Source: Kitasatospora purpeofusca
GTDB lineage: Bacteria; Actinomycetota; Actinomycetes; Streptomycetales; Streptomycetaceae
Length of the DNA stretch: 64,000 nucleotides
NCBI RefSeq assembly: GCF_000718025.1
Contig: NZ_JODS01000001.1
Location: forward strand, 186,001-250,000
Direction: 5' to 3'
Shown: piece after piece, positions 13,818 through 22,862 of the stretch
How the letters are laid out: each line of letters starts with the position of its first letter
Numbering within the stretch: position 1 is the stretch's first letter
Notes under the pieces: model-generated
Databases searched by the model: none
What the model saw: only the letters and a program-made list of their open reading frames with translations
Told to the model about the DNA's origin: nothing
Program-made: the position numbers and the translations under genes

Positions 13818-15518
13818 TCAGTGCGGCATCGCCGCCAGCGCCGCGCGCGCGACCTCGGCCGCCTGCGCCTCGCAGCGCTCCGCCGGGTGGTCCGGCCCGC
13901 CCAGGCCCACCCAGAGCCAGAGGTTGCCGTCCCGGACGGCGAGCGAGCAGCTCTCGCCCTGGCCCGGCGCGTCCCAGAACGCGTCGTCCCCCACACCGAT
14001 GCCGGGGGCGTTCCGCTTGCCCTTGGCGAAGTCGCCGAAGTCGCTCCGCTGCACCCGGGTGCCGTTGTCGCTGCCGGAGGTGCGCCGGATCTTCCAGGTC
14101 ACGCTGGCGGCCGCGGTGTCGTCCCAGTAGCGGGCGCCGTCGACCGCGAGGTACGAGCCGTACCAGGCGCACCGGGTGTTGGCGTAGGTGGTCTGTTCGT
14201 AGTAGCTGTCCTTCTCCGCCCGGCGCTGCTCGGCGGGAAAGGGCAGTTGGGGGGCCGCCTCCGAACAGATCGGCGCCTTCAGGTACTTGTCCGCGGCGGC
14301 CGGGCCGGTACCTGCTCCCCCGCCGTTCGGGTCGTGCAGCAGCAGGTATCCGCCGCCGCCGAGACCGGCCAGCGCGAGCACGACGGTGGCCATCAGGGCG
14401 GTGGGCCGACGGCGCCGACGGGGCGGGGCCGATTCCGGTGCCGGTGACGGTGCCGACGTAGCGTCGACCGCGCCACCGGAGCCGGTGACCGCACCGTCCA
14501 GGACGGTGCGCAGCGCGGTCGGTTCGGGCTGGACAACGGCGGCGGCAGCAGGCCCGACGGCCGCAGGCGCTCCCGCGCGCAGCACCAGGGTGCGGCCCGG
14601 GTCGGCCAGCAGCCGGTCCACCTCCGCCTGCTGCGCGGTGATCATCGTGTGCACCGCGGCCGGCCAGCGCCGGGCGGCGGGGGCGACCGGGCCGAGGAGT
14701 TCGAGCAGCCGGGCGGGGGTCGGGCGGGCGGCCGGGTCCTTGACCAGGCAGGCTTCCAGGAACGGACGTGTCTCCGGTGCGACGCCGCCGAGGTCCGGCT
14801 CGCTGTGCACGACGTTGTAAAGGGTCCGCAGCGCGGACGCCCCCTCGAACGGGCTGCGTCCGCTCAGGGCCAGCGCCAGCAGGGAGGCGAGCGAGAACAC
14901 GTCGCTCGCCGGGGTCAGGGCCCGCCCCTCCGCCTGCTCGGGGGACATGAACGCGGGCGAACCGATCACCCCGCCGGTGTGGGTGAGTTCGGCGTCCTCC
15001 TCGACCGCCCGGGCGATCCCGAAGTCGATGACCCGCACGCCGTCCTCGGCGAGCAGGACGTTCCCCGGTTTGAGGTCGCGGTGGATGAGCCCGGCCCGGT
15101 GGATCTCCACCAGGGCCGTCGCCAGGCCGACCGCGAGCCCGTGCACGGCGTCCGAGGGCAGCGGTCCGCCGGACTCCACCGCGTCCGCCAGCGACGGGCC
15201 GACCACGAACACCGAGGCCAGCCAGGGCGTCACCGCCTCCACGTCGGCGTCCATCACAGCCGCCGTGAAGGCGCCGGACACGCGGCGGGAGGCGGCGACC
15301 TCGCGCCGGAACCTGGCCCGGAACGCGGCATCGGCGGCGAACCGTTCATGCACCTGCTTGACGGCCACCAGTCGCCCGTCCGGGCCCGCGCCCAGCAGCA
15401 CCCGGCCCATCCCGCCGCGGCCGAGCTCGGCCAGGACCCGGTACGGGCCGACCTCGGCCGGATCGGACTCCCGGCGCGGCCGCATCGACGGGCCCGGAGC
15501 GCCCGTGGGGCCGGTCAC
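13818..15518 (-). CDS. Transmembrane Ser/Thr protein kinase (second of a tandem pair)
   Basis: A 566-residue Hanks-type kinase starting at GTG 15518, overlapping the upstream kinase stop. Visible motifs are the glycine loop ELGRGGMGRVLLG, catalytic Lys in VAVKQVHERF, HRDLKPGNVLL, DFGIARA and GSPAFMSPEQAEGRAL. One transmembrane helix (TALMATVVLALAGLGGGGYL) lies at about residue 360. The extracytoplasmic C-terminal region has four cysteines and a DUF3558-like look (APICSEAAPQLPFP, NTRCAWYGSYL, ESCSLAVRDGNLWLWV, ERCEAQAAEVARAAL). It is an evident paralogue of the upstream gene and translationally coupled to it, so the two receptors probably act together or as a heterodimer. Confidence 0.88.
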   Translation of the reverse strand: MTGPTGAPGPSMRPRRESDPAEVGPYRVLAELGRGGMGRVLLGAGPDGRLVAVKQVHERFAADAAFRARFRREVAASRRVSGAFTAAVMDADVEAVTPWLASVFVVGPSLADAVESGGPLPSDAVHGLAVGLATALVEIHRAGLIHRDLKPGNVLLAEDGVRVIDFGIARAVEEDAELTHTGGVIGSPAFMSPEQAEGRALTPASDVFSLASLLALALSGRSPFEGASALRTLYNVVHSEPDLGGVAPETRPFLEACLVKDPAARPTPARLLELLGPVAPAARRWPAAVHTMITAQQAEVDRLLADPGRTLVLRAGAPAAVGPAAAAVVQPEPTALRTVLDGAVTGSGGAVDATSAPSPAPESAPPRRRRRPTALMATVVLALAGLGGGGYLLLHDPNGGGAGTGPAAADKYLKAPICSEAAPQLPFPAEQRRAEKDSYYEQTTYANTRCAWYGSYLAVDGARYWDDTAAASVTWKIRRTSGSDNGTRVQRSDFGDFAKGKRNAPGIGVGDDAFWDAPGQGESCSLAVRDGNLWLWVGLGGPDHPAERCEAQAAEVARAALAAMPH

Positions 15519-17197
15519 TTGAACGCCGGTGTGGTGGCGGACATGTCCGGGGACGCGCCGTTGACCGTCACGTACTTCGCCAGCTCCACCGCCGACGCGG
15601 CGAGCGTCCTGGTCGTCTCCTCGCACTGCCCCTTCGGGTAGCCGGCACCCTTCACCGCGAGGAACACGTACAGATTGACGTCCCGGACGTAGAGCACGCA
15701 GTTGCTCTCGTCCAGATACTTCGCCGGAAGCCAGAACGCCTCCTCCGCGTAGCCGGGGTCCGCCACGCGCGTACGACCACCGACGTAGAGGCCCTCGTAG
15801 TGTTCCTTCGCCCGCGCGGCGCCGCTCACTCCGCCGGGGACGCTCGGGAAGACGTCCCATACGATGCTGACCTGGTCACCGCTGCGGCTGTTCCACTGGC
15901 AGGACTTCTCCGGAACCTTCCCGTACGTGTCCGTGGCCTCCCACGTCCCGGGGTTTCCCCACGGCAGCGAGAACTCCGGTGGTGCCGTCACCCTGCGGGC
16001 GTCCACGCACGTCGGCACCGCCGGCGCGTACTTGTCCTTGACCTGCGCGAGCGGGACGTTCCCCGGCGTGGGCACCGCCTCCGGGAGCACGAAGTCCAGG
16101 TCCACCACCCCGGTGGCGACCAGCCCGCCCGCGACCCCGGCGAGCGCCAGCACCGTCGCGCCCACCGCCAGCGCGATCCGCAGGCCGCGCCGGCGCCGAC
16201 GAACGGGCGCGGGCTGCGGCACGGTCGGCGGCGGCAGCACGGGCGCGGGCTGCGGCACGGGCCGCGACGCGGTCTGCGTGGGCACCGAGGCGACGACGTG
16301 CGGCGCACCGCCACCCATCAACCGGTCCACCTCCGCCCGCTGCACCGCGAGCAGGCCGTGCACCGCGTCGGGCCACGGCCGGGCCGCGGGCTCGATCCGC
16401 CCCAGCGCCGCCAGCACCGCCTGCGGGGTCGGCCGGGCCGCCGGATCCTTCGCCAGGCACGCCGCGACCAACGGCCGCAGGCCCGCCGGTACCCCGCTCA
16501 GCTCCGGTTCGGCGTGCAGGACGGCGAACAGGATCCGCGGCAACGACTCCCCGGCGAAGGCGGGACGACCGGCAGAGGCCACCGCGAGCGTCGCCCCGAG
16601 CGAGAACACGTCGCTGGCGGGCGTCAGCTCACGTCCCTCGACCTGCTCGGGCGACATGAAGCCGGGCGAGCCGATCATCGCGCCGGTGCGGGTCAGCTTG
16701 GTGTCCTGCCCCTCGGCCGCCCGGGCGATCCCGAAGTCGATCACCCGTACGCCGTCCTCGGCGAGCAGCACATTGGAGGGCTTGAGATCACGGTGGATCA
16801 ACCCGGCCGCGTGCACGTCGATCAGCGCCTGCGCCAGCCCGGCCGCCAACCGGCGCGCGGACTCCTCCGGCAGCGCCCCGACCGCGCGCAACGCCTCGTT
16901 CAACGCGGGCCCCAGCACGAACTGCGAGGCCAGCCAAGGCGTCCCGGCCTCCGGATCGGCGGCGATCACGGCCGCCGTGTACGCACCGGAGACCCGCCGC
17001 GAAGCCTCCACCTCGCGCCGGAAGCGCACCCGGAACCCGTCGTCCCCGGCGAACTCGGCGTGCACCTGCTTCACCGCCACGGCCCGCCCGTCCGGCGCTA
17101 CCCCCAGCAGCACCTGGCCCATCCCGCCCTGCCCGAGCACCGCCAGCAGCCTGAACGGCCCGATCTGCACGGGACCGTACGGCCCTAGACCCTCCAT
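15515..17197 (-). CDS. Transmembrane Ser/Thr protein kinase (first of a tandem pair)
   Basis: A 560-residue Hanks-type kinase from ATG 17197, the methionine immediately before the kinase domain, preceded by a G-rich stretch. Motifs include VLGQGGMGQVLLG, AVKQVHAEF, HRDLKPSNVLLAEDG, DFGIARAAEG and GSPGFMSPEQVEGREL. A proline-rich linker precedes a single transmembrane helix (IALAVGATVLALAGVAGGLV). The outer domain has paired cysteines (PTCVDARRV, KSCQWNSRSG, SNCVLYVRD, GQCEETTR) in the same order as in its neighbour. The pair arose by duplication with diverged sensor domains. The signal and substrates are unknown. Confidence 0.88.
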   Translation of the reverse strand: MEGLGPYGPVQIGPFRLLAVLGQGGMGQVLLGVAPDGRAVAVKQVHAEFAGDDGFRVRFRREVEASRRVSGAYTAAVIAADPEAGTPWLASQFVLGPALNEALRAVGALPEESARRLAAGLAQALIDVHAAGLIHRDLKPSNVLLAEDGVRVIDFGIARAAEGQDTKLTRTGAMIGSPGFMSPEQVEGRELTPASDVFSLGATLAVASAGRPAFAGESLPRILFAVLHAEPELSGVPAGLRPLVAACLAKDPAARPTPQAVLAALGRIEPAARPWPDAVHGLLAVQRAEVDRLMGGGAPHVVASVPTQTASRPVPQPAPVLPPPTVPQPAPVRRRRRGLRIALAVGATVLALAGVAGGLVATGVVDLDFVLPEAVPTPGNVPLAQVKDKYAPAVPTCVDARRVTAPPEFSLPWGNPGTWEATDTYGKVPEKSCQWNSRSGDQVSIVWDVFPSVPGGVSGAARAKEHYEGLYVGGRTRVADPGYAEEAFWLPAKYLDESNCVLYVRDVNLYVFLAVKGAGYPKGQCEETTRTLAASAVELAKYVTVNGASPDMSATTPAFK

Positions 17198-17409
17198 GTT
17201 GACATGCCCCCCACCGCTGCCAGCCTGCGACGGATCATACCGACGCGCCCCGACGCCAGCGTCCCCAACCCCGTTCACCGGAGCTGCACATGATCCTCCG
17301 CCGGGAATAGATCCCCAACCACTCGTCTCCGCAAGGGGGTTGCCCCCCGGACCGGCGCGGGGGCGGGCCCGAGCGCGGAACGGGTGTACACGCACGTAGC
17401 TTGGGCCGC

Positions 17410-18561
17410 ATGAAGAAACACGCGTTACTCGCGGCCCTCGTCGTCATCGTCGGCGCCACGCTGCCGACCGGGACCGCCACCGCCACGCCCGCGCGCCCCG
17501 GCTGCGGCAACCACCGGGCCCTGCAAGCCGCGTTGGACGGGTTGACCGGCGAGCACCGGCTGGCCGGCGCCGTCGTCGAGGTCGTCGAGCCCGGTTGCGG
17601 GGCGTGGGCCGGCGCGAGCGGCGTCGCCGACGTACGGACCGGGCGGCCGGCGAGCGCCAAGGACCGGTTCCGGATCGGCAGCGTCACCAAGACGTTCACG
17701 GCCACCGTCGTCCTCCAGCTCGCGGCCGAGGGACGCCTCTCGCTGGACTCCACGGTGGAGGACCATCTGCCGGGCGTGGTCCGGGGCGGCGGCTACGACG
17801 GGCGCACCATCACCGTCCGCCAACTCCTCCAGCAGACCGGCGGCCTGCCGGACCACGCCGACGCGTTCGCCGACGCGGACGTCGACTGGCTGCGCCACCA
17901 CCGGTTCGCACCGCGGGAACTCGTCGAGGCCGCGCTCCGCCTGCCGCATCCCGGGCCCGGCTGGCACTACTCGACCACCAACTTCGTCCTCGCGGGCCTC
18001 GTCGTCGAGCACGTCACCGGGCGGTCGATCGAGGACGAGGTCACCCGGCGCGTCATCGACCCGCTGCGCCTGCGCGACACCTACTGGCCGGGCACGGCGG
18101 AGGACATCCGCGGCCGCCACTCGCACAGCTACTTCACCGCCGAGCGCGACGGCGTGCCGGTCCGGGTCGACGGCACCCGCTGGAACACCTCGGCCGGCGG
18201 CGCGGGCGGTGCGCTGATCTCCACGCCGTCCGACGTCAACCGCTTCCTCGCCGCGCTGCTCGGCGGCCGCCTGCTCCCCGCCGCACAGCTCGCCGAGATG
18301 CGCACCACCGTGCCCGGCGACCCCGAGCGGCTCGGCAGCGAGGGCCGCTACGGGCTCGGGCTGATCACCGAACCGCTCTCCTGCGGCGGCGTCTGGACCG
18401 GCCACACCGGCTCCACCCGGGCCGGCCACCACACCGTCACCGCCATGGCTCCCGGCGGCAAGCAGGCCACGATCGCCATCAACGAGTCCCCGACCACCGA
18501 CGCGGCCGCGAACGCCGTGCTCGCCGCCCTGGACACGGCGCTCTGCCCGCCCCGGACGTAA
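17410..18561 (+). CDS. Secreted serine hydrolase (beta-lactamase/D-Ala-D-Ala carboxypeptidase fold)
   Basis: A 383-residue protein. The signal peptide is MKKHALLAALVVIVGATLPT and following, with likely cleavage after TATATPA. The active-site SxxK is in RIGSVTKTFTA at about residue 90. The second motif is WHYSTTNFVLAG at about 180, and the third is GHTGSTRAGHHT near residue 335. These are the class C beta-lactamase/R61-type order. Start ATG 17410 is preferred to TTG 17401 because it begins the signal peptide. Such enzymes trim peptidoglycan stem peptides or act as esterases; resistance is not implied. The gene is convergent with the protease gene, with two hairpins between them. Confidence 0.83.
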   Translation: MKKHALLAALVVIVGATLPTGTATATPARPGCGNHRALQAALDGLTGEHRLAGAVVEVVEPGCGAWAGASGVADVRTGRPASAKDRFRIGSVTKTFTATVVLQLAAEGRLSLDSTVEDHLPGVVRGGGYDGRTITVRQLLQQTGGLPDHADAFADADVDWLRHHRFAPRELVEAALRLPHPGPGWHYSTTNFVLAGLVVEHVTGRSIEDEVTRRVIDPLRLRDTYWPGTAEDIRGRHSHSYFTAERDGVPVRVDGTRWNTSAGGAGGALISTPSDVNRFLAALLGGRLLPAAQLAEMRTTVPGDPERLGSEGRYGLGLITEPLSCGGVWTGHTGSTRAGHHTVTAMAPGGKQATIAINESPTTDAAANAVLAALDTALCPPRT

Positions 18562-18612
18562 GGACGCAAGGAGGCGGGGAGACAGGGAAGCAGGGAGGCA
18601 GGGAGGTGCGGC

Positions 18613-18641
18613 GCAGGAAGTCGGCGGGATCGACTTCCTGC
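18613..18641. repeat. Palindromic repeat family, copy 4, in a convergent intergenic gap
   Basis: GCAGGAAGTCG (18613-18623) pairs with CGACTTCCTGC (18631-18641) around GCGGGAT. It lies 50 bases after the plus-strand serine hydrolase and before the 3' end of the minus-strand protease, a position that suits a bidirectional terminator. Confidence 0.7.
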
Positions 18642-18690
18642 TCCGCCCGTGATGCCGGACGGCCGCGAGTACCGACCGGCCACCGCCCGC

Positions 18691-18728
18691 GGCGCGGCCC
18701 CTCGGAGTGCGCTCCGAGGGGCCGCGCC
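18691..18728. terminator. 17-bp bidirectional terminator hairpin
   Basis: GGCGCGGCCCCTCGGAG and its exact complement flank a TGCG loop, 21 bases beyond the protease stop. Together with the palindrome copy at 18613 it separates convergent transcription units. Confidence 0.7.
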
Positions 18729-18748
18729 GTCGGCTCACGCAGCCGGCG

Positions 18749-20299
18749 TCAGCTGGTGGCGATCGAGGTGTCGTCGATCACGAAGCTGGTCTGCAGCGAG
18801 GAGTCCTCGGTGCCGTTGAACTTGATCGTCACCGACTGGCCCGCGTAGCCGGACAGGTCGAAGGTGCGCAGCTGGTAGCCCGCGGCAGCGTCCACGTTGG
18901 AGTAGGTCTTCAGCGTGGTGCCGTTGGCCTGGACCGTCAGCTTGTCGTACGCCGTGGTGCCGGACTCGCCGGTGTCGATGTGCAGGTAGAAGCTGAGGGT
19001 CGCCTTGCAGCCCGAGGGCACGGTGACCGTCTGCGAGAGGCTGTCGGTGTGGGTGGAGCCGTAGCCGTTCAGCCACGCCTTCCAGCTGCCACCGTGCGGG
19101 GCCTGCGAGGAGGAGTTGTCGACGACGCCGCTGGAGGTGGTCCACGGCGCGGCCGTGCCCGTCTCGAAGCCCGCGTTGCCGAGCAGCTGGGCCGGGGTGC
19201 AGGTGCCGCCACCGCCGCCGGTGACCACCCAGGTGAAGCTGGTGCTACCGGCCTTGGCGGCCGCGTCCTTCGCCGTCACGGTGACGTTGTAGGTGCCCGC
19301 GGTGCTCGCGGTGCCGCTGATGACACCGGTGGAGGCGTTGATCGACAGACCGGCCGGCAGGCCCGTCGCCGAGTAGGTGTAGGGGGTCGAGCCGCCGCTC
19401 GCCGTGATCTTGAGGTTGGCCGAACCGCCCACCGCCGTCGACTGGTTGCCCGGGTTGGCGACCGAGACGGAGCCGCTGCCCGCGGGCTTCGTCAGCAGGC
19501 AGCCGCTGACGTTGAGGTCGATGACCCGACCGTTGCCCAGGCAGGTGGTGAACCAGTAGGTCTCCTGGCCGTAACTCTGGCCCTGGTGCACCGTGGTGGT
19601 GCCGTCGGCGGCGACCTCGCACGGGTTGTTGAGGGTGCACATCTGGCCGTCGTCGTTGCCGGTGTTGTTGATGCCGACGACCTTGCGCGTGGCGGCGTCG
19701 ACGATCGGCGAACCGGAGGTGCCGTGCGTGGTGTTGCAGCCGGCGCTGTAGCGGATCGAGTCGCGCCAGCTCCAGGCGTCCTCGCGCAGGTCGGTGAAGC
19801 CGTTGACGGAGCAGTTCCAGGTCTGCTTCCAGTAGGACGACGGTATGTACATCGCCGAACCGTCGACCGGGTGGGTGTCGTTGATCGTCAGCGCGGTGGC
19901 ACCGAACTTCGTGGTGATCGACCCGAAGGTGTCGGTGAGCTGGTACAGCGCGACATCGGTGCCGGTCATGGTTGCGTACAGCACCTTGTCGGCCTGCACG
20001 GTGCCGAGCGAACCGCCGGAGGCGTTGAGCAGGGTGCCGCTGCGGCTGGCGGTCTGGTTCTGGATGACCTGGCCGGCGGGGGGCATGGTCGGCAGGCAGT
20101 GGCCGTTGGTGAGCATCAGGGCCCGGTCGGTGTCGACCGACGAGGGGTAACGCACCAGCGAGGCCGAGCAGTTGCTCAGCGCGATGGTGGACGCCAGGTC
20201 ACCGGCCTGTACCGCCTGCGCGGGGGCGACTGCCACCGAGGTGAGGACCCCGGCGATGACAGCGCTCGCGGCGGACGCGGCGGCAAGTCTCTTGAGCAT
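18749..20299 (-). CDS. Secreted trypsin-like serine protease with Ig-like and C-terminal carbohydrate-binding-like domains
   Basis: A 516-residue protein. The signal peptide is MLKRLAAASAASAVIAGVLT and following, ending near APAQA. The S1-type catalytic triad is visible: His in LMLTNGHCLP, Asp in GTDVALYQL and Ser in HGTSGSPIVDAA. A putative Ig fold (He_PIG type: TPYTYSATGLPAGLSINAST and GVISGTASTAGTYNVTVTAK) sits at about 300-380. A Gly-rich linker and a C-terminal beta-sandwich (LLGNAGFETGTAAPW, DKLTVQANGTTLKTYSNVDA) follow and are likely for substrate or surface binding. Start ATG 20299 is taken because it begins the signal peptide. It is a predicted exported scavenging protease. Confidence 0.85.
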   Translation of the reverse strand: MLKRLAAASAASAVIAGVLTSVAVAPAQAVQAGDLASTIALSNCSASLVRYPSSVDTDRALMLTNGHCLPTMPPAGQVIQNQTASRSGTLLNASGGSLGTVQADKVLYATMTGTDVALYQLTDTFGSITTKFGATALTINDTHPVDGSAMYIPSSYWKQTWNCSVNGFTDLREDAWSWRDSIRYSAGCNTTHGTSGSPIVDAATRKVVGINNTGNDDGQMCTLNNPCEVAADGTTTVHQGQSYGQETYWFTTCLGNGRVIDLNVSGCLLTKPAGSGSVSVANPGNQSTAVGGSANLKITASGGSTPYTYSATGLPAGLSINASTGVISGTASTAGTYNVTVTAKDAAAKAGSTSFTWVVTGGGGGTCTPAQLLGNAGFETGTAAPWTTSSGVVDNSSSQAPHGGSWKAWLNGYGSTHTDSLSQTVTVPSGCKATLSFYLHIDTGESGTTAYDKLTVQANGTTLKTYSNVDAAAGYQLRTFDLSGYAGQSVTIKFNGTEDSSLQTSFVIDDTSIATS

Positions 20300-20377
20300 G
20301 GCTCTCCTTGTGGGGGATGCGGGGCGTACGACCGGTTGCGGACGCCCGCGCCGCACGAAAGTGCCATGGTCACCTCA

Positions 20378-20391
20378 ATCGGTCAACCGAT
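20378..20391. promoter_or_regulatory. Perfect palindrome upstream of the secreted protease
   Basis: ATCGGT-CA-ACCGAT, 79-92 bases upstream of the protease start, in the only A/T-enriched part of the gap. On the minus strand it contains TTGACC, which could be a -35 element. It is a candidate regulator site; no matching regulator is identified. Confidence 0.35.
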
Positions 20392-20598
20392 CGGGCAGAA
20401 GTCACACCCGCGAATCCACCCGAGCCACCATCAACCGGCCACCTTCCACGCACGGGTGAATGTTCGCCGGGCGGCGTGATGATCCGACCGCGGGCGGGCT
20501 ACGGCTGCCGGAGCCGCTGGGCGTCGTCCTGGACACGGCCGAGTTCTGACGGCACCGAGGACCCCCGGGCGGCCTGATCGCCCTTGCCGCGGCGGGGG

Positions 20599-21408
20599 TC
20601 AGCGCAGGTCGAGGACCGGGCGGGTGGAGAGGCAGTCGACGAGGTCCTCGCCCTCCTCGCCGTAGACGAAGGCCGCGAGGTCGGGGTGGCGGTTGGCCGT
20701 GGCGAGCGGGAGCCAGGACAGGAAGGTGCCGTAGCCGCCGCAGACGGACTCGCCGCCGTCGCCCCCGTGGATCAGGCCGGGCTCGGCGGTGATCTCGGAG
20801 CGGTAGGTGTCGTGCGCGATGAGCAGGCCGAAGGCGTTCGGGCCGGCGTGCGGGCCGGTGTCGTCGCCGTAGGGGATGCGGTCGAGCGGGCACTCGTCGC
20901 CCCAGCGGAACAGGGTGCGGGCGCCGGCGCCGCAGGCGTGCTCCCACTCGTCGGGCGTCGGCAGCCGGAGGCCCTCGCGGGCGAGGAGGGCCGGCATGTC
21001 GGCGGGTGCCTCCTCGATCGGCTCGTCCTCGACGGCCATGAGCAGGGTCGGCACGGTGACCGTCCGGCGCGGGCTGAGCACCCGGGCGAGGTGGGCGTGC
21101 AGGTCCTCGTCGCCGAAGCCCTGGTCGACGCTCTCCTCCCGGTAGCCGGCGAGGAGTTCGGCGGACGGCCGCCAGGCCGCCGGGTCGAAGCCGACGGTGA
21201 CCCGGCCGCCCGGTATCAGCGCGAACATCCGCCCGCCCCGCTCGACCAGCACCCGGTGCAGCGGCGCCCCCAGGTGCTCGACCGTCTCGACCCGCTCCAG
21301 CCGCCCGCCCGCGCCGTCGGCGGCCTGGGCCGCGATCCGGGTGGCGGCGGCGAGGTCGAGCCGGCGCCAGGCGGCGAAGGTGAGGGCGGCGAGCGGTTCG
21401 GGGGCCAT
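20599..21408 (-). CDS. FGE-sulfatase-fold protein (formylglycine-generating-enzyme-like)
   Basis: A 269-residue protein. The central segment LRLPTPDEWEHACGAGARTL followed by FRWGDECP is the hallmark RLPTExEWExAxRGG-FPWG block of the FGE/SUMF1 superfamily. The flanking regions (an N-terminal 130 residues with VERGGRMFALIPGGRVTVGF, and a C-terminus with CLSTRPVLDLR) fit a divergent family member. The paired catalytic cysteines of true FGE are not clearly placed; cysteines occur in ACGAG, DECPLDR, VCGGYG and DCLST. Sulfatase activation is therefore uncertain, and the protein may have another C-type-lectin-fold role. No sulfatase gene is adjacent. Confidence 0.7.
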   Translation of the reverse strand: MAPEPLAALTFAAWRRLDLAAATRIAAQAADGAGGRLERVETVEHLGAPLHRVLVERGGRMFALIPGGRVTVGFDPAAWRPSAELLAGYREESVDQGFGDEDLHAHLARVLSPRRTVTVPTLLMAVEDEPIEEAPADMPALLAREGLRLPTPDEWEHACGAGARTLFRWGDECPLDRIPYGDDTGPHAGPNAFGLLIAHDTYRSEITAEPGLIHGGDGGESVCGGYGTFLSWLPLATANRHPDLAAFVYGEEGEDLVDCLSTRPVLDLR

Positions 21409-21493
21409 GACGGGAGTGTGGCACGGGCCACTGACAATTGACCGGGAGCGGACCGCGGGCGGCCCACCGGAGGCGGGCCGCCCGGACCGCGGC

Positions 21494-22744
21494 TCAGCCG
21501 AAGTCGGGGATCGGGTGCTCGGGGGCCAGCACGGCGGCGATGCGCTGGGCGACGGTGTGGGCGCTGTGCCCGCCGGACGCGTGCGGCCCGTCGGTGGTGG
21601 AGACGGCGATCGCCAGGTGCTCGCACGGCAGGTAGTCCTGGGAGGCGGAGTAGCCGAAGAACAGCGGGTGCTGGGAGATCCAGTCGTTCAGCACCAGCAC
21701 GCCCATCCCGTAGTGGGTGGCCTCCGTCTGCGGGATGCAGACCGTGTCCGGGCACTTCCCGGTCGCCCCGCCGAGGCCCACCGTCCCCGGGTTCAGCAGT
21801 TCGCGGTAGCCGGCCGGGGAGAGCAGTTCGCCCGAGCCGACGCCCGCGGCCGAGCTCGCCAGGTCGCAGATGTCGGTGGTCTGCACCGCACCGGGGGCGG
21901 TGGTCCAGGAGGGGTTCCAGAAGGTGGACTCCTCGTACCGGCCCCGGTCGGAGGTGAAGGCGTGCAGGACCGGTGTCGGAATGTCCGGGGTGAAGCTGTT
22001 CGCCGTCTCGTGCAGGCCGAGCGGGCCGAGCACCTTCTGCTGGAGCAGGTGGTCCAGCCTGGTCCCGGTGATCCTCTCCAGCGCGGCCCCGAGCAGCACG
22101 AAGTTGGCGTGCGAGTAGCTCCAGCTCTCGCCCGGCCGGTACCAGGGGTCCTGACGGGTCGAGATGTCGACGAGTTCCTCGGGCGTCCACTGCCGGAACG
22201 GGTCGGCGTAGACGGTCTCGCCGAAGCCGGGGGTGGTGACGTAGTCGACCAGGCCGCTGGTCGAGGCGCCGAGCATCCGCAGGGTGGTCCGGTCGCCGCG
22301 CGGCAGGTCGGGCAGCCAGCGCGCGACCGGCTCGTCGAGGCCGACGACGCCCTCGTCGACCAGCCGCAGCAGGGCCGTCCCCAGGTAGCTGATCGCGATG
22401 TTGCCGTTGCGGAAGTGCATGTCGGGCCGGGCCGGGACGCCGGTCATCGACTCGCCGAGCGCGGTGGTGAGGAGTTCGCGGCCGTCGGCGGTGACCTTCA
22501 CGATCACCGATTCGAGGCCCAGTTCGTCCTTGGCCCGCTCGGCGACCTTGAGCACGTCGAGCGCCGGGCCGCCGGTGGGCGGCGGGGTGCCGACGCAGGG
22601 CCGGCGGTGCTCGGGGCCGGTGCCGTCCCCGCCGGTCCCGGTGGCACCGCCGACGGCGGTGGCCGGGACGCCCAGGGCGAGGAGCGCGGAGACGGCGGTG
22701 ACGGTGGCGAGGCGCAGCAGGGCGCTCCTGCGGGAGGGTCTCAT
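21494..22744 (-). CDS. Secreted beta-lactamase-fold protein lacking the SxxK active site (probable pseudoenzyme)
   Basis: A 416-residue exported protein. A twin-arginine-like N-terminus (RPSRRSALLRLATVTAVS) precedes a beta-lactamase/R61-type domain. The second motif is intact (WSYSHANFVLLG), and the fold signature DEPVARWLPDLP and TLRMLGASTSGLVDYV is clear. The usual GSVTK position reads GNIAISYLG, so the nucleophilic serine is Asn and the general-base lysine is Ile. The third motif (normally HxG) falls in a region reading PLFFGYSASQDY without HTG. The protein is therefore probably not a canonical serine acyl-enzyme. A cysteine-rich C-terminal part suggests disulfides. It could be a peptidoglycan- or ligand-binding scaffold. 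Confidence 0.75.
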   Translation of the reverse strand: MRPSRRSALLRLATVTAVSALLALGVPATAVGGATGTGGDGTGPEHRRPCVGTPPPTGGPALDVLKVAERAKDELGLESVIVKVTADGRELLTTALGESMTGVPARPDMHFRNGNIAISYLGTALLRLVDEGVVGLDEPVARWLPDLPRGDRTTLRMLGASTSGLVDYVTTPGFGETVYADPFRQWTPEELVDISTRQDPWYRPGESWSYSHANFVLLGAALERITGTRLDHLLQQKVLGPLGLHETANSFTPDIPTPVLHAFTSDRGRYEESTFWNPSWTTAPGAVQTTDICDLASSAAGVGSGELLSPAGYRELLNPGTVGLGGATGKCPDTVCIPQTEATHYGMGVLVLNDWISQHPLFFGYSASQDYLPCEHLAIAVSTTDGPHASGGHSAHTVAQRIAAVLAPEHPIPDFG

Positions 22745-22862
22745 GCCCGCAGTATCGGCAGGGCGCCCGCGCGGGCCCGGTCCGGTGGCCGGCGACCCGC
22801 GCGAACGTCACCCGTGGGGCCGCCCGGGGCCCGCGCGAACGGGTCCCGGGCGAACGGGGACG

